Assembly: GCA_963556495.2 (NCBI GenBank)
Contig: OY747704.1
Coordinates: forward strand, 10,206,501-10,270,500
Reading direction: 5' to 3'
Source of the DNA: Valencia hispanica
Lineage: Eukaryota; Chordata; Actinopteri; Cyprinodontiformes; Valenciidae
DNA length: 64,000 nt
Shown: piece by piece, positions 12,101 to 24,848 of the stretch
Position numbering within the stretch: the first letter of the stretch is position 1
Layout: each line of letters begins with the position of its first letter
Program-made: the position numbers and the translations under genes
Notes under the pieces: model-generated
Databases searched by the model: none
The model's input: only the letters and a program-made list of their open reading frames with translations
What the model was told of the DNA's origin: nothing

Positions 12101-15100
12101 CTGTCAGAAGTAACATGACTGTCTGAAGGAAATAAATTTCTCTGAAGCTTCCTAACCTCTAAAGTGAAAAGTATTTCAAGTGCTTTCCTGTATCAACCAC
12201 AAAGCTCCATTTGTGAGCCGGTTGGGTAAGAGTGGGTTGTTGATATACTGCATGTCAGTGTAGCACTCCAGCAACAATATGGTAGACAGGAGGGCCTTGC
12301 AGAGGACAGTGAGAGAAGCGATAAGGGTCGCTGGTGGGTCCTTAACCTGTGTCCAGGGCTATTTCAGAGGTGCTGCAGGAACAGGGCAATGGACATCATC
12401 TGAGACCTCTTTATAGCTTCTACATGTCTCCAAAGCATGGCACTATCAGGCAAATGGTACATCAGGCAACATCAAAAGCAGAACCACCACACTGTTACAC
12501 AGCTTTTTACCTCAAGCTGTTAAAATACCTAACTACTGTTAGGATAATATGCTCTGCATTCTTGCATTCTTAATGTGTGTAAATATTTGCATGAACACTA
12601 AAAGAGTCAACACCATAAGACATAAACTAAAAATGTTTCACAGACATGTGACTAACAGAAATAGAATAATGTGTCCTTGAATGAAGGGAGGCTCAAAATC
12701 AAAAGTCAGTATCTGGTGTGGCCACCAGCTGCTTGAAGTACTGCAGTGCATCTCCTCCTCATGGACTGGACCAGATTTGTCAGTTCTTGCTGTGAGATGT
12801 TACCCCACTCTTCCACCAAGGCACTTGCAAGTTCCTGGACATTTCTGGGGGGAATGGCCCTAGCCCTCACCCTGCGATCCAACAGGTCCCAGACGTGCTC
12901 AATGGGATTGAGATCCGGGCTCTTCGCTGGCCATGGCAGAACACTGACATTGCTGTCATGCAGAAACTCACGCACAGAACGAGCAGTATGGCTGGTGGCA
13001 TTGTCCTGCTGGAAGATCATGTCCGGATGAGCATGCATAAAGGGTACCACATGAGGGAGGAGGATGTCTTCCCCGTACCGCAAGGCAATGAGATTGCCTG
13101 CAATGAAAAGCTCAGTCCGATGGTGATGTGATATACCGCCCCAGACAATGACGGACCCCCAACCTCCAAATCGATCCCGCTCCAGGGTACAGGCCTCGGT
13201 GTAACGCTCATTCCTTGTTGCTGATGATGTCTGGTAAGGACCTGCCTTAGAACAGGCCTACAAGCCCTCAGTCCAGCCTCTCTCAGCCTATTGCGGACAG
13301 TCTGAGCACTGATGGAAAGATTGTGTGTTCCTGGTGTGACTCGGGCAGTTGTTGTGGCCATCCCGTACCTGTCACGCAGGTGTTGTTACACGTGGTCTTC
13401 CCCTGCGAGGATGATCAGCTGTCCTTCCTGTCTCCCTGTAGCGCTGTCTTAGGCGTCTCGCAGTGCAGACATGGCAATTTATTGCCCTAGCCACATCAGC
13501 AGTCCTCATGCCTCCCTGCAGCATGCCTAATGCACGTTCACGCAGATGAGCAGGGACCCTGGGCATCTTTCTTTGGGTGTTTTTCACAGTCTATAGACAA
13601 GTCTCTTTAGTGTCCTGCGTTTTTAGAACTGTGACCTTAAATGCCGACTTCCTGTAAGCTGCTATGGTCTTAACGTCCATTCCACAGGTGCATGTTAATT
13701 AATTGATTATGGTTAATTGAACATGCATAGAAAACATTGTTTAAACCCTTTACAATGAAGATCTTTAAAGTTATTCTGATTTTCACAACATTATTGTTGA
13801 AATACACAGTCCTGAAAAAGGGACGTTTCTTTTTTTTGCTGAGTTTAGTTTTGAAATAAACGCTTTTATTGAAAGTATTAGGATCCCTAGCTAAATATTC
13901 CAGACTACTCCAATAAACTACAGTTCCATGCCTTAAAAACAATTCAAATGTGACAGTAAATGAAAGTGCATTGATAAAAAAAACAAAAAACAGTTTAGGG
14001 TGCTTTCTTTGAAACACGTTGTTAATACGTTTCCCATAGACCCTTGGGAAAAGCTGACCAATCGCTGAGATCACAGAGCCAAGATGATTTTCCAGTGCTG
14101 CTTCTGGTTAGCAAAAATTGTGCAATGAGGCAACATGATAGACAGCTTCTGAAACATTTACTGTCTACAGGGTAAGCTGCCTTAATATTAACCCTTCAGG
14201 GAATCAAGTAATGATTTAAAGCATTGGCTATCTGACAATGGCCATATTGTTATGTTTACACTTTGCAGTGTAAATGTAGTGTGCTTTGTTCTGCGGGGGT
14301 TTCTGCTTAAAACTTTGTTGGTTTCTGATGTGTATCTGTTGAAGCAACAGTGGAACTTCCAAATAAACTTGATTTCAATAATATTTATATGGCCAACACA
14401 TTTTTTGTTAGGCCCACCTGAAAAGCAATTTCTGGCAACACCACTGTTTCACACAGTAATAGATCCAAGAAAAATTTGATCAATTCATTTTGGTAGGAAA
14501 TTAGAATACTTAGAAAAATTGATTCAACTTTTGTTATAATGTAATAAAGAAGACACAGGGAGATGTTACTATACAGGCCCTTTACAAAAAATTAGAATAT
14601 CATGGAAAAGTTAATTTCCAGAACTACATTCAAAACGTTAAACTTCCATAGATTATAGATTCAGGGTCCACAACTTAAACGATTTCAAGTATTTAGTTTT
14701 TTTATTTGTACATAATTTGAGCTTCCAGCTCATAAAACCCACGAAAAGAATTCAAAAATTTGGAATACTATAAAGAAACCAGCGCAAATTTTACAGGGCA
14801 TGAATGTTTTAAACCGAGTGTCACACACTACTCATCTACTAAACTCAAAGGACCTGCACATGTTTTCCCAGGTGTCATTAAATTGCTTCACTTTGGTTCA
14901 ATTGTCTCAGTTAGGTTCAATATGGGGAAGACTGCAAACTTGACAACTGGCCAGAAGACCGTCATTGCTACCCTCCATAAGATGGATAAGCCACAAAAGT
15001 TCATAGCCAAGGAGGGGCCCTGAATCTATAGTCTATGGAAGTTTAAAGTTTTGAATGGAATTATGGAAATAAATACACTTTTCCATGATATTCAAATTTT

Positions 15101-18100
15101 TTGTTAGCAGATTTCGTTTTCAGGATTCTTATTTCCAAAGTGCAATCAGATTTGTTTCTTCTTTTCTGTACAACCACAGACAGCCAAATAAAAATGCTTT
15201 AGTACAAGCTTAAGTTGTTAAGAAAGCTAGAAACAAAAATGAAATTTTAAGCTCAAACAAATCAAGTCATCTCTGAGAACAAACCAAATGTCAGTCAGTG
15301 GTGGCCCTACATTTATAAAAAGTATAACTGACCATCTGCAATGTGCCACAGCTAAACTATAACCGAGATACGTTTACCCCAGAGAATAGCAACAGAAGAT
15401 TAGGAAAAACTGTCACTAAGCATGGATTCTGTATAACAAAAACCAGCTGAAATTTCACGTAATTGTGCATTCTTTATATATGAACATAAAAGAACAAAAA
15501 TTACATTTATTGATAACAATTCCTTTCGGATGAACTGATCATAAAATAATTTGCTACCAGAGGGAGAGAAACCAGGATCTTTAAAACATAAACATGAATA
15601 AAGCCCTGCCTGTACAGGGAGTAGGCACAGGGCAGTAGCTGGTACAGCGGACCAGAGTATTCGTGGGGGTTAGGGACCACAGCTAGAATCCGTAAATACT
15701 CAAATCCCCTCTGAAAACTTTGAACTGTTTAAAATAGGCAGTTATAAACACAAAGTATGCCTTAATATATATTACACACTTTAAACTGTCTTGGCACTAC
15801 CACAGAAACTAATATCTACAGTCTTCGTTATCTCCACTTTTGGGGGTACAGCCAATGAGTGCCAAGGAAAATGAATGGCACTCCTAGATTGGTTGCTTTG
15901 TAAACACCAGCCAAGTAGAACTGTGCCTAGGTATTTCAGTTTTCCAAGCTGTATTTTCTTTTGAATATTTCAGATATGCTCTACAAAGAAATTTGTTAAT
16001 GGGCAAATATTCTGTGAATTATTTGGAGTTGCGTTCCACAGAAAAATCAAAGAATAGGTGACTCAGTGAACAGTGAATTATGAATAGGTTGGAGTCCACT
16101 GTGTCAACATTTTCTAGAGTTCCACTGTAGTTTTAAACATGGCTCGCTGTGTAATTCTGTTTTTTTTTTCTTGAAGAGCCAGAGAGAGAAATGGAGTGAC
16201 CAGAGTTTTCTCTTAGTCTGTATGCAACACAATAGGACCTTTCTGGCCCTCCCCCACTTGTTGCTGCACACAGTCAGCTGGCTAAAAAAGGACTCCAGTA
16301 CTTGGGTGTTGTTTACTAAAAAGACAATTTGAGCTGTTTGGAATTATTTACAGTCACAACTGACAGTCAGGGTGTGTAAACTTGCTATCCAAGTATATAG
16401 TCTGACTAATTAAGCAGTTAATATCAGCTTGTTGTACTTGCTTTACTCTGCAGAAGCAAAATGACAAAAACATAGATTATTGTGGACAATAAGCACTTGA
16501 AAACATCTAGTAAATTTAGCTCATATGTCCCATATTTTTGAGTCTAACAAAATCAATCAGATGTAACTAATAATCACTGCTAAATTATATTAAAAACAGC
16601 GTGGGTGATGATGTAAAGGTACCATCCTCAGATTGGGAATACACCGGCTTTACCTTGAAAGACAGCAAGTACATTAGGCTAACATGATCAGATCCTACAG
16701 CTATAAATGTGTCAGCCAGTCAAAGTTCACCTTTTAAACAAGCTGCACACTGCATATACAAATTATGCAGTAAAAGCAGTAGCAGAGACTTACAAAGTAA
16801 AGTTATGCAAGACACACAAAGTAAAAAAAGCCATACCAAGGCTAAACAAATTCATGAAATGACAATTTGCATTATTCAAAACAGAGCAAATGCATGAGTT
16901 GGTGTGCACTGTAAAGCACAAGTCTGAGGTGAAGGTTTGTGCTCACACAGTTTACGACGGCTGTACTTTAGATTCTACTTCCCACCAATCTCAGGTTTCT
17001 CTCATTCCCTTTTGACACCCAGTGCCTTTGTTCCAATCCGGAGTAGCAGTGAGATTCCATCCTGTCCCCGAACAGCTCCACCTCTGACTCAGGCACGTCT
17101 TCACCTTGCTAATCCTCTTCCATAGTCGTATAAACTAACCTAAGTCAACAGTTGATGCGTCATTGCACAGAACAGCCCCCCCCCCCCCCTCCCCTTGCAA
17201 CCTGTGGGATGACGGAAGGGAAACTATAGAGAGAAACCTGTAGGGTGTGGATGTTAAACGTCAGGAGCAATACAAAAGGCAGCGTTCAATCATGTCTCAA
17301 AGAAGACACACCATGCTGTGGATTTCTTGCTATAGGCTGCAACAAATCTGGAGCCATTTGAAACAGATGTACAGAAGCTAAAGAAACACAAGCCTTTAAC
17401 ATATTTCTGACAATGAGTCCCCCATCGTTACAAAATAAGACCAAATTTAGAGTGCCAGTGAGAAACCCCCAGCACCATGACAACAGACGAATCAAATTTC
17501 TGTGCCCCGACAATGTGCGTTTGGTGAAATTTAGGGGGAAACAAGTGGGGGTGAGAGCCGAACATATGTTTAGGCTTGGGCAGACAACATTCAGATTCAC
17601 AAATAGTAAAAAGAAAAAACACACACAAAAAACAAATAGACTAATGTGCAACTCCTCCTTTTAACACAGCAAATATCTGCCTGAGGTTAAACCTTTCCAG
17701 TGACTCCAATTGGTAACTGCTTTGTGTAAGGAAAAACAAGGCGAGCCTTTTGATACAAGGAAACCCGGTCGACATTAAATGAGAGCATCTGTTTCCAGAG
17801 TTCTGATATGCACTATAAGTCACAATTAGGTTTGCACAATACAATGCGAATATTTCATCACAATATCAGTGTGTGCAATCCATATTTGCAAAAATTGTTG
17901 GCTGATGTATCCAAGAATTATGAACTTGTATTGTCCATGCTAATGTAATGTTTAGCCAGGTGGACAGAGTCTCAAGGTACCAGATGCTCACACCGGACAC
18001 TAATGACATTGCCCAAAATGCTAAAGGTTACAGAGAGATGGCAGCACAGCTGAGAAAGAGAAGAAAGCCAAAATATTGCACAGAATATAATTTTAAACAT

Positions 18101-20274
18101 TTACAGATTGTATATGTTCTAATACCGTGCAGCCAGAGTCACAATTATTCAATAAATAATAAATCATGAACAGTTTACATCAGTGTATCATCAAATAATT
18201 TGAATTTTAAATACATCTAATTAGATACTTATACAGTTTAATAATATTACATATGTATTAAAACAAATATTTTGATTTGTATTAATTACAAATTAGTCTA
18301 TACCTATCACTATTAAATGTTTCATTGTGTACTGCAGTACAGGAACTATAACTATAGTATAGGTAAAACATTTTATAAATACATTTTTCTAAAATTAAGT
18401 ATTATTCATTGTTGGTTTTAATTTCTTAACAAATTCCAGATTTAATTGTGTGTTCATTATGCATTCCATGGCCTATTTTACAATTAATAACTACACATTT
18501 ATTTAGTTACATTCAAATTATCACTCGTTTGTATACTTATTTATTGTATTTTGGCCCATGGGTTTATGTGAGGACATAAAGTACTGAAATGAGTCAACTT
18601 ATGTTCGGTTGTCTGTTTATCACATTTCTGCACTAAAGGGATTAGGTAAAGGGAATTTAGATTTAGTTAATCTTTAAACGATATTTTAAAGTGACAGGAA
18701 TGAGTCGTGTTGTCAGAGCGTACAGTTCTGACCAGGGGCGTGGCTATGGGTGGGTCTGGGGGGCCCATCCACTTCGGACCTGTGCCCACACAAATAAATA
18801 GGCTCTTAAAAAGAAATTAGAACAAATTATACCTATACGTTTTATCTTTGAGGGTTATCACTTAAAGTGATCATAAAATAAAATTGGAGGTGACATTTCC
18901 ATCTTTGCAAGACTTGCTGTAATTGGCTGTTTTAAATAACATGCCTTGTAAAGTCTTCAGACAAGCTAGGGGTAAGCTGTGAGATTCATTTGTGTAACCA
19001 AGTCTAAGACTGTAGGTTTTAAACAAACACTTTTATTGAAGATATCAGAATCCCTAGCTAAATAGCCAGATGAAGTACAGTTCCATGTATTAAAAACAAT
19101 TATATGTGACAGTAAATGAATGTACATTCATAAAAATAAAAAAAACTGTTTAAGGAGTTTTCCTTGAAACCCCTTGCTACTACTTTTTCTATACTCCCTT
19201 GGGAAAAGCTGGCCAATGGCTGAGCTCAAAGAGCCTTGATGATCCCGCCCTGTTTAACTTCCTAGCTACTTTTGGTTCGCAAAAATGGTGAGGTGAGGTA
19301 ACATGGTTAACAGTTTCTAAAACTATCATCTTCTACAGGGTAATCTGCCTTAATATTAATCTACCGGTAATTCATATCAATTATTAAAAGCATTGGATAT
19401 CTGACAGTGGCCATATTATTATGTTTACACTTTGTAGTGTAAGTCTAGAGTACTTTGTTCTAAGCTGCTTCTTTTTAAAACTTTCAGTTTCTGTTGTATA
19501 CAGACAGATCTGTTAAAGCAACAATAGAACTTACAAATAAACTTCATTTCAATAATACTTTAATGGCCCACCTGAAAAGAAATTTCTGGCTAGACCACTG
19601 GTTCTGACCATGTCGCAGATATGGATTAAGGCTGTTTAGTTGGGTTTTCCCTTAGTATTGGTGTACCTGTACACACAGACCCAGCATTTGATTTGGCTCA
19701 TTGGTGATAAAGTTAATCACGACGACATACGGCTGACACTTCGAGGCTATGCTATCCTTTTACCAGTTACCTTATCTATAAACACGATTTAGCTTGACCG
19801 TAACTAAGAGAAAAATGATTTCTGCTCATGCCCATTATATACTTGGAATGGACTAGCTTCTATAGCCCAGGGAAAGGAGGGTAAACTGGGAATCCTCACT
19901 GGTAAAACTTAAACAATGCGTCCCTTAGTCCACCCCAAACGTAACGATTTCACTATCAATATTTTAGGTCAGCGGACCTATTTACGCTAGAGCGTAAATA
20001 GAGTAAACTCAAATCACAAATTTCAAGCTATTTCCGTCACAGGGCCAAACGTATATTAGAAAAAGCACAACAAAGGCTCGACGAGAAGGAGGAAAAAACA
20101 GTGACCGAGGGGAAAAAAGGATTGAGGAGCTAACATTTAGAACTGCAACAGTGAGTGGTTTTAGCTTACCTCCTCCATCTCCTGAACCATTTTGAAGAGT
20201 TTTTCATCGTCCTCTAGAAATTCATTAAGCTGAGTCATCGTGTAGCCGCTGAACTTGGTGAAAAAACTAGACAT
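8936..20274 (-). CDS. vps37b: VPS37B-like ESCRT-I subunit, 5' part of gene (exons 1-2)
   Basis: Two exons of the N-terminal Mod(r) domain of a VPS37 protein, which joins TSG101, VPS28 and an MVB12 subunit in ESCRT-I and sorts ubiquitinated cargo into multivesicular bodies. Exon 1 is 20170-20274 (35 codons, start MSSFFTKFSGYTMTQLNEFL), with donor gtaagc. Exon 2 is 8936-9107 (57 codons plus one base; blocks 'NKEKTLANNRTLAEQNL' and 'ESFESYQLRKSKL'), with acceptor tgtag and donor gtattg. The junction is phase 0 at 'QEMEE|MQEVQ'. The 'QLNE.LED...MV..MEE' and 'NR.LAE.NL..QP.L' patterns are those of VPS37B. The 11 kb intron is filled with transposons. The remaining exons (rest of Mod(r), proline-rich tail) must lie left of position 1. 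Being next to abcb9 on the same strand, as in human, supports the B paralogue. Confidence 0.88.
9640..9938. mobile_element. Tc1/mariner 3'-end fragment
   Basis: Ends with 'aacttttcatgatatgcaaa'-like and 'atgctaattttttgagaagg' phrases close to a terminal 'gacctgta', the form of Tc1 terminal repeats in fish. Only this end is present; no transposase coding remains. Confidence 0.6.
9940..10250 (+). mobile_element. Degenerate LINE reverse-transcriptase fragment, 5' piece
   Basis: Broken frames give RT-like phrases ('NYRPIS', 'FEKVVSKELTNH', a later 'NDLLVNADNDPSSALLLQDL'). It is continued by the fragment at 10791-11510, so the two are one LINE split by the reverse-oriented L2 tail between them. 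Confidence 0.65.
10257..10790 (-). mobile_element. L2-type LINE 3' end, 5'-truncated copy
   Basis: The reverse complement matches the 3' untranslated region of the long LINE at 29985-33318, from 'gtttttctctccatagaaga' to the terminal 'tatataaataaa' tail. It lies inside another LINE in the opposite orientation, so it arrived later. Confidence 0.88.
10791..11510 (+). mobile_element. Degenerate LINE reverse-transcriptase fragment, 3' piece
   Basis: Frames show 'VVRHGVPQGS' (RT motif region), a decayed YADD-like 'YPDNLHLYVPLS', then 'GWLANNFKTDLMVIGP', followed by broken C-terminal LINE sequence. Several frame breaks; not functional. Confidence 0.75.
12266..12490 (+). mobile_element. Possible LINE C-terminal fragment
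   Basis: A plus-strand frame gives 'VDRRALQRTVREAIRVAGG', resembling the region after the RT in Jockey-like LINEs of this window. It is short and degraded, so the call is tentative. Confidence 0.45.
12575..13847 (-). mobile_element. Tc1-like transposon with broken transposase
   Basis: Minus-strand frames give, in order: an N-terminal helix-turn-helix region at 13372-13587 ('MPRVPAHLRERALGMLQGGM', 'GRPRVTTPA'), a second DNA-binding part at 13017-13361 ('QTVRNRLREAGLRACRPVLR'), and the C-terminal catalytic part at 12706-13083 ('IFQQDNATSHTARSV', '[13 protein letters not shown]'). The three are in different frames. The segment expected to carry the first catalytic Asp is missing between 'LTRHHQQQ' and 'GMSVTPRPVPW', so the transposase is dead. 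The right end reads into GACGTTTCTTTTTTTTGCTG and stops at a TA (13846-13847). The left terminal repeat is not clear. Confidence 0.9.
13856..14449. repeat. Truncated copy of the hAT-like repeat found at 18733-19600
   Basis: Closely similar, base by base, to 19011-19600 over about 590 bp (shared phrases include 'acagttccatg', 'gacagtaaatgaa', 'cccttgggaaaagctg', 'gccatatt.ttatgtttacac'), ending in the same CACCACTG terminus. The left third is missing; it begins just after the Tc1 element end. Confidence 0.85.
14574..15107. mobile_element. Internally deleted Tc1 element
   Basis: The left terminal region (CAGGCCCTTTACAAAAAATT..., then 'cttccatagattatagattc') is repeated in inverse at the right ('gaatctatagtctatggaag', 'ttccatgatattcaaatttt'). 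It is the same family as the element split across 22402-25788. Only about 330 bp of interior remain, in no coding frame. Confidence 0.75.
15108..18724. other. vps37b intron 1, no recognised elements
   Basis: AT-rich intronic sequence. A 14-base C-rich run near 17177-17190 is the only simple repeat noted. Open frames here are short and show no family resemblance. Confidence 0.5.
18733..19600. mobile_element. Non-autonomous hAT element with 8-bp target duplication
   Basis: The left terminus CAGGGGCGTGGCTA and the inverse of the right terminus, CAGTGGTCTAGCCA, are imperfect inverted repeats. GTTCTGAC flanks both sides (18725-18732 and 19601-19608), an 8-bp duplication as made by hAT transposases. 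The 868 bp carry no coding frame. A truncated relative lies at 13856-14449. Confidence 0.85.
20170..20274 (-). CDS. vps37b: vps37b coding exon 1 (start codon)
   Basis: The ATG at 20272-20274 is chosen over an upstream in-frame Met (about 20415) because VPS37-like sequence begins within a few residues of it, and the upstream extension is hydrophobic and unrelated. The donor gtaagc follows 'QEMEE'. Confidence 0.87.
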
Positions 20275-20589
20275 CTTGGCTCTTGTTGTGTTTCTTCTCG
20301 TCTCCCAGATTGTGACAGCTGACTGCGCTTCCTTAACAGGAAGTAGAGAGTATACAGGCCCCGTGATGCCTTCATGTGCGCCCAAAAAAAAGAGGAACAA
20401 TTGTGCTGAAAGCAAATTCTAATATTTCCCGAGCAGTTAAGGTCTGAATGAATGTCATGTTGATGTACTTTTATTATATTTGAACGTACTTTTTAAGGGC
20501 AGAAGAATTATGCAACATACATACAAATTCAATGATTTTGAAAATTCAAGAATTATCCAAGTTAAATGTAGGCTACTATTATACACTAA

Positions 20590-20885
20590 TTAAAATATAG
20601 ATACAACCCCAATCGTCTTGTCTGGAACAAACTTCCAGACCACTGCAAAGCTGCTAAAACACTGAGTTCCTTAAAATCTAGGCTAAAAACCCATCTGTTT
20701 AGAGCTGCCTTTGAGTAAGTGACTAATTATAGCTGGAATGTGATAGGCTTTAATGATGTCATATTTTATGTGTCTCTAATGTTGTTTTGTGCTTTTACTG
20801 TTTTTATTTCATCCCCTAATCACCCAAAGCACATTGAATTGCTTTGTTTTTGAAGTGTGCTATACAAATAAAGTTGCCTTGCCTT
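20590..20885 (+). mobile_element. LINE 3' end (CR1/L2-like)
   Basis: Begins with a decayed C-terminal coding phrase ('WNKLPDHCKAAKTLSSLKSR' in a plus frame) and ends in 'gtgctatacaaataaagttg', the usual 3' tail of a fish LINE family different from the L2 copy at 33.3 kb. It lies about 300 bp upstream of the vps37b start codon. Confidence 0.75.
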
Positions 20886-21049
20886 AAATTTGCGATTAAG
20901 TTTAGAATTGAGTCTTTGTTCTATAATATTCACGACATTTTGTGAAATGCACCATTACCACAAGCAGCAAAACAGGCCCCCACACCACAAGGCTGTCATC
21001 TCCAACCCTCATTCTCAGAATTATCTTGTAATTGTGGCCAAATTCAATT

Positions 21050-21545
21050 CAATTCAATTTAAATTCAAAAATACTTTATTGATCCCAGAGGGAAATTAAG
21101 TGTTGTTGTAGCTCATATAATTAATTCTTTAAGGAGTTGTTGTAGATCATGATGTCTGTGGGCAGGAAGGATTTCCTGTAGCGGACTGTATTGCAGCGAA
21201 ACTGAAGAAACCTCTGACTGAAGACACTCTGTTGTTGTATGATAGTCTCATGAAGAGGATGCTCGGGGTTGTCCATAATCTTTTTGATTTTATGGAGAAT
21301 CCTTCTTTGCATCATCATCTCCAGTGGTTCCACAGTGGTGCCAAGAACAGAACCCTCGTTCTTTGTCAGGCTGTTGAGGCTTTTTAAGTCCCTGGCTCTG
21401 ATGCTGCTACCCCAACAGATGATGGTTGAAGAGATTACACTCTCCACAACAGACTTGTAGATTTGAAGCATCTTGCTGCAAACCTTGAAGGACATATCAC
21501 AATTTGAACATTTTTCCAGAAACCATATGGCATATCTGATTGGAC
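21050..21545 (-). mobile_element. Jockey-like LINE 3' end
   Basis: The minus-strand frame ends in the C-terminal region ('SSIRARDLKSLNSLTKNEGS', '[20 protein letters not shown]', 'QFRCNTVRYRKSFLP'), and the 3' tail 'ttgatcccagagggaaatta' is seen in inverse near 21080. The plus-strand copy at 23031-24848 carries the same C-terminus and tail. Confidence 0.88.
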
Positions 21546-22234
21546 AGCAGCAGATTTGAGTCAAGTGTTGAAGGAATTCTTAATTCGTATGTGATGGGAA
21601 GCACAGTGTAGTGTGTATGTAATGTGGGTGTGGCTTGTGTGAGCTGCCATACCTAGACAGCAGAGTGGCAGTTGTATTATTGTTGTAAGTGAAAAGCGAG
21701 AGGATTAACCCCGAAGAGAACAATTTAGGCCCTGGAGGAAGCATCTCCCTTGTATCCACCGACCATGGTCAGGTGACCGAAGCAGGAGTGGTTAACACAA
21801 GCTTGAAAGTGTCAATTTGAAACAGGGGCTTCATTTTGATTCCACGGAAATGTAAAACTAGTTTGATTGCATAGGACCAATTATGCAGGTGTTCCAGCTA
21901 ATTCTGGTTCATGGCAAACTTGAGCCTTGATGTTTCCCTAAGTTGTTCCTGAACACCCAAATCAATGTCTTTTCACCTGAAAATTACAGTTCAAATCTTT
22001 TTGGTGACACATCCCAATAGCTTCTCTTTACATGTCTGAGCTGATTTTTGTTTTATAATCTCCAATCTGAATCTGTTTAGGAATGGCTCTAAAAGATTTT
22101 CCAAACTCTTGTAAACCTACAATCCTCCTTCTGACTCTTTGTGTACAATTTTAACCAGTGTGGATAAAAGAAAATCCACCATGAATTCAAATTTCAACTT
22201 AAAAATTATAGCAGTTGTATAATAAAAATACCAG

Positions 22235-22352
<118 letters not shown>

Positions 22353-22744
22353 ACATGGTATTCATGCCACAACTTTACAGAACTGGTAGCATTACAATTT
22401 ACAGACCCTTTCCAAGGAATTAGAATATCGAGGAAAAGTTCATTCATTTGCATAATTCCATTAAAAATTTTAAACTTCCATAGATTATTCTAGCATTTTT
22501 TTGCTATGATGTTTGCTGTTAATCTTTCACTTTTTGATAATTTATGATGCGTAACCATGGCAACAATGTGGTTTACAGCTGGGAGCAGCCGATTAACATC
22601 GCAAAACCTGAAATAATACCTCAACTTAAGCTAAAGATCCCTGATGAGTTGAGGAGGAGACATGGATGCAGAGCAGGAGCTAAAAGGAGATAGAAAAGGA
22701 GGAAGTTCAAACCATCTCTTCCATCGATCATAATGGGCAACATG

Positions 22745-23027
22745 ACTACTGAGCCTGGTTCTGTTGGAGGTTTCTTCCTGTTAAAGGGGAGTTTTTCCTC
22801 TCCACTGTCGCTACATGCTTGCTCAGTATGAGGGATTGCTGAAGGATTGCTGTGGTTGGAAAGTCTGCCCAACCTCACGCCAATGACTGACGCAATCTGC
22901 TGGGATTCCTTAAATAGGAAACTTTTTAACTGATTGGAATGTTTGTATAAATGTATTGAAATGCCTTCTTGTTAAGTGCCTTGAGATGACATCTGTTGTG
23001 AATTGGCGCTATATAAATAAACTGAAT
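22745..23027 (+). mobile_element. L2-type LINE 3' end fragment
   Basis: Matches the last about 285 bp of the LINE at 29985-33318 ('ctggttctgttggaggtttc' through 'tgaattggcgctatataaat' and the 'aaactgaattga' tail). It abuts directly on the Jockey-like LINE at 23031. Confidence 0.9.
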
Positions 23028-23030
23028 TGA

Positions 23031-24848
23031 GATCACCGACTAACAAGATGGATGAACTGCAACCTCTTACAAGGACTCAGGCAGAGTATCGGGAATGCAG
23101 TGTTATGTGTTTTACTGAGACGTGGCTGCAGGATCATATCCCCGACTTAAACGTCTCTCTGCCAGGCTTCCTGACTGTACGAGCAGACAGAGATCTGAAG
23201 ACGAGCAGGAAAAGAAAAGGAGGTGGAGTAGCAGTTCTTGTCAACAACAGATGGTGTCATCCAGGACATGTTACTGTGAAGTGTCATCTCTGCAGCCCAA
23301 ATATTGAACTCTTGGCAGTAAGTTTTCGTCCATATTATTTACCAAGAGAGTTCACCAGTGTTATTTTGACAGTTGTTTACATTCCACCTTCAGCCATTGC
23401 CGAAAATCAATGTGATGTCATCAGTTCCATTGTTGCTAAGCTCCCACTTGTCTGTCTTCAAAAGTCAGGTGAAGAGGCAGCTGGAGAAACTGAACCAGAA
23501 CAAGGCTGCAGGTCCAGATGGTGTCAGCCCCAGGTTCTAAAGGCTTGTGCATAGCATCTCTGTGGAATTCTGCAACACCTCTTCAACCTTAGCCTAACTC
23601 AGAAGGTTCCAGTGTTGTGGAAGACATCCTGCCTGGTTCCAGTACCAAAGAGAACTCACCCATCAGTGATCAATGACTATATACCTGTTGCCCTGACATC
23701 CCACATCATGAAGGTCCTGGACAGACTCCTGTTGGCACCCCTGAGTAAGCAAACAAGAACATATCAAGACCCGCTGCAGTTTGCTTATCACTGTGGAGTT
23801 AAAGATGCCATCATCCACCTGCTTCAACCAACCCACTGCAGGTGGGCAGGCAGCACTGTGAGGATCATTATATTTTATTTCTCCAGTGCATTTAACACAA
23901 TTCAGCCTGATTTCTGATTCTTCAGAAACTTCTGAAGACACAGGTGGAGCCCTCAACAATTGCCTGGATCAATGACTACCTGACAAATAGACCACACTTT
24001 GTGGATCTGAAGAATTGTGTGTCAAACCAGGTGGTCAGCAGCACAGGAGCACTGCAGAGGACCGTACTCTCACCATTCCTTTTCACTCTGTACACCTCAG
24101 ACTTCCAGTACAAATCAGAGACCTGTCATCTGCAGAAATACTCAGATGACTCTGCAATTGTCGGGTGTAGCAGAGATGGACAAGAAGCTGAATACAGAGA
24201 GCTGGTGGACCGCTTTGTGACATGGTGTGGAAACAATTGTCTTACTTTATATGTGAATAAAACAAAGGAGATGATTGCAGATTTCAGAAGAAACGGGGAT
24301 AAGTCAAACAATGTTTCCAACATGGGAAAATAAGTGGAGGTGGTTGAGGAGTATAAATTCCTCGGAGTTCACCTTGACAACAGACTGGACTGGAGACTGA
24401 ACAGTGAAACTGTCTACAAAAAGGGACAAAGCAGACTGTACTTCTTGAGGAAGCTTAGGTCCTTCAACAAGTCTTTTGTGGAGAGTGTAATCTTTTAGCC
24501 ATCATCTGTTGGGCTGTAGCAGCATCAGAGGCAGGTACTTAAAAAGGCTCAACAACCCGATGAAGAAGGCTGGTTCTGTTCTTGGCACTACTGTGGAACC
24601 ACTTGAGATGATGATGCAAAGGATTCGTCAGAAAATCAAAAAGATTATGGACGACCCTCTTCATGAGACTGTCATACAACAGTGTCTTCAGTCGGAGGTT
24701 TCTTCAGTTTCGCTGCAATACAGACCGCTACAGAAAATCCTTCCTGCCCACAGACATAATTATCTACAACTACTTAAAGAATTAATTCTATGAGCTACAA
24801 CAACAATTAATTTCCCTCTGGGATCAATAAAGTATTTTTGAATTGAAT
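23031..24848 (+). mobile_element. Jockey-like LINE, internally deleted
   Basis: Plus-strand frames: APE endonuclease N-terminal half at 23027-23554 ('CFTETWLQDHIPDLNVSLPG', 'GGGVAVLVNNRW', 'VVYIPPSA'); then a jump to the RT ('NKAAGPDGVSPR', 'WKTSCLVPVPKRTHPSVIND', 'FYFSSAFNTIQPDF', 'KYSDDSAIVG' as the catalytic-box relative), and a C-terminal region at 24509-24793. The segment between endonuclease and RT is deleted and there are stops and frameshifts. The 3' tail is 'tccctctgggatcaataaag'. Confidence 0.9.
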
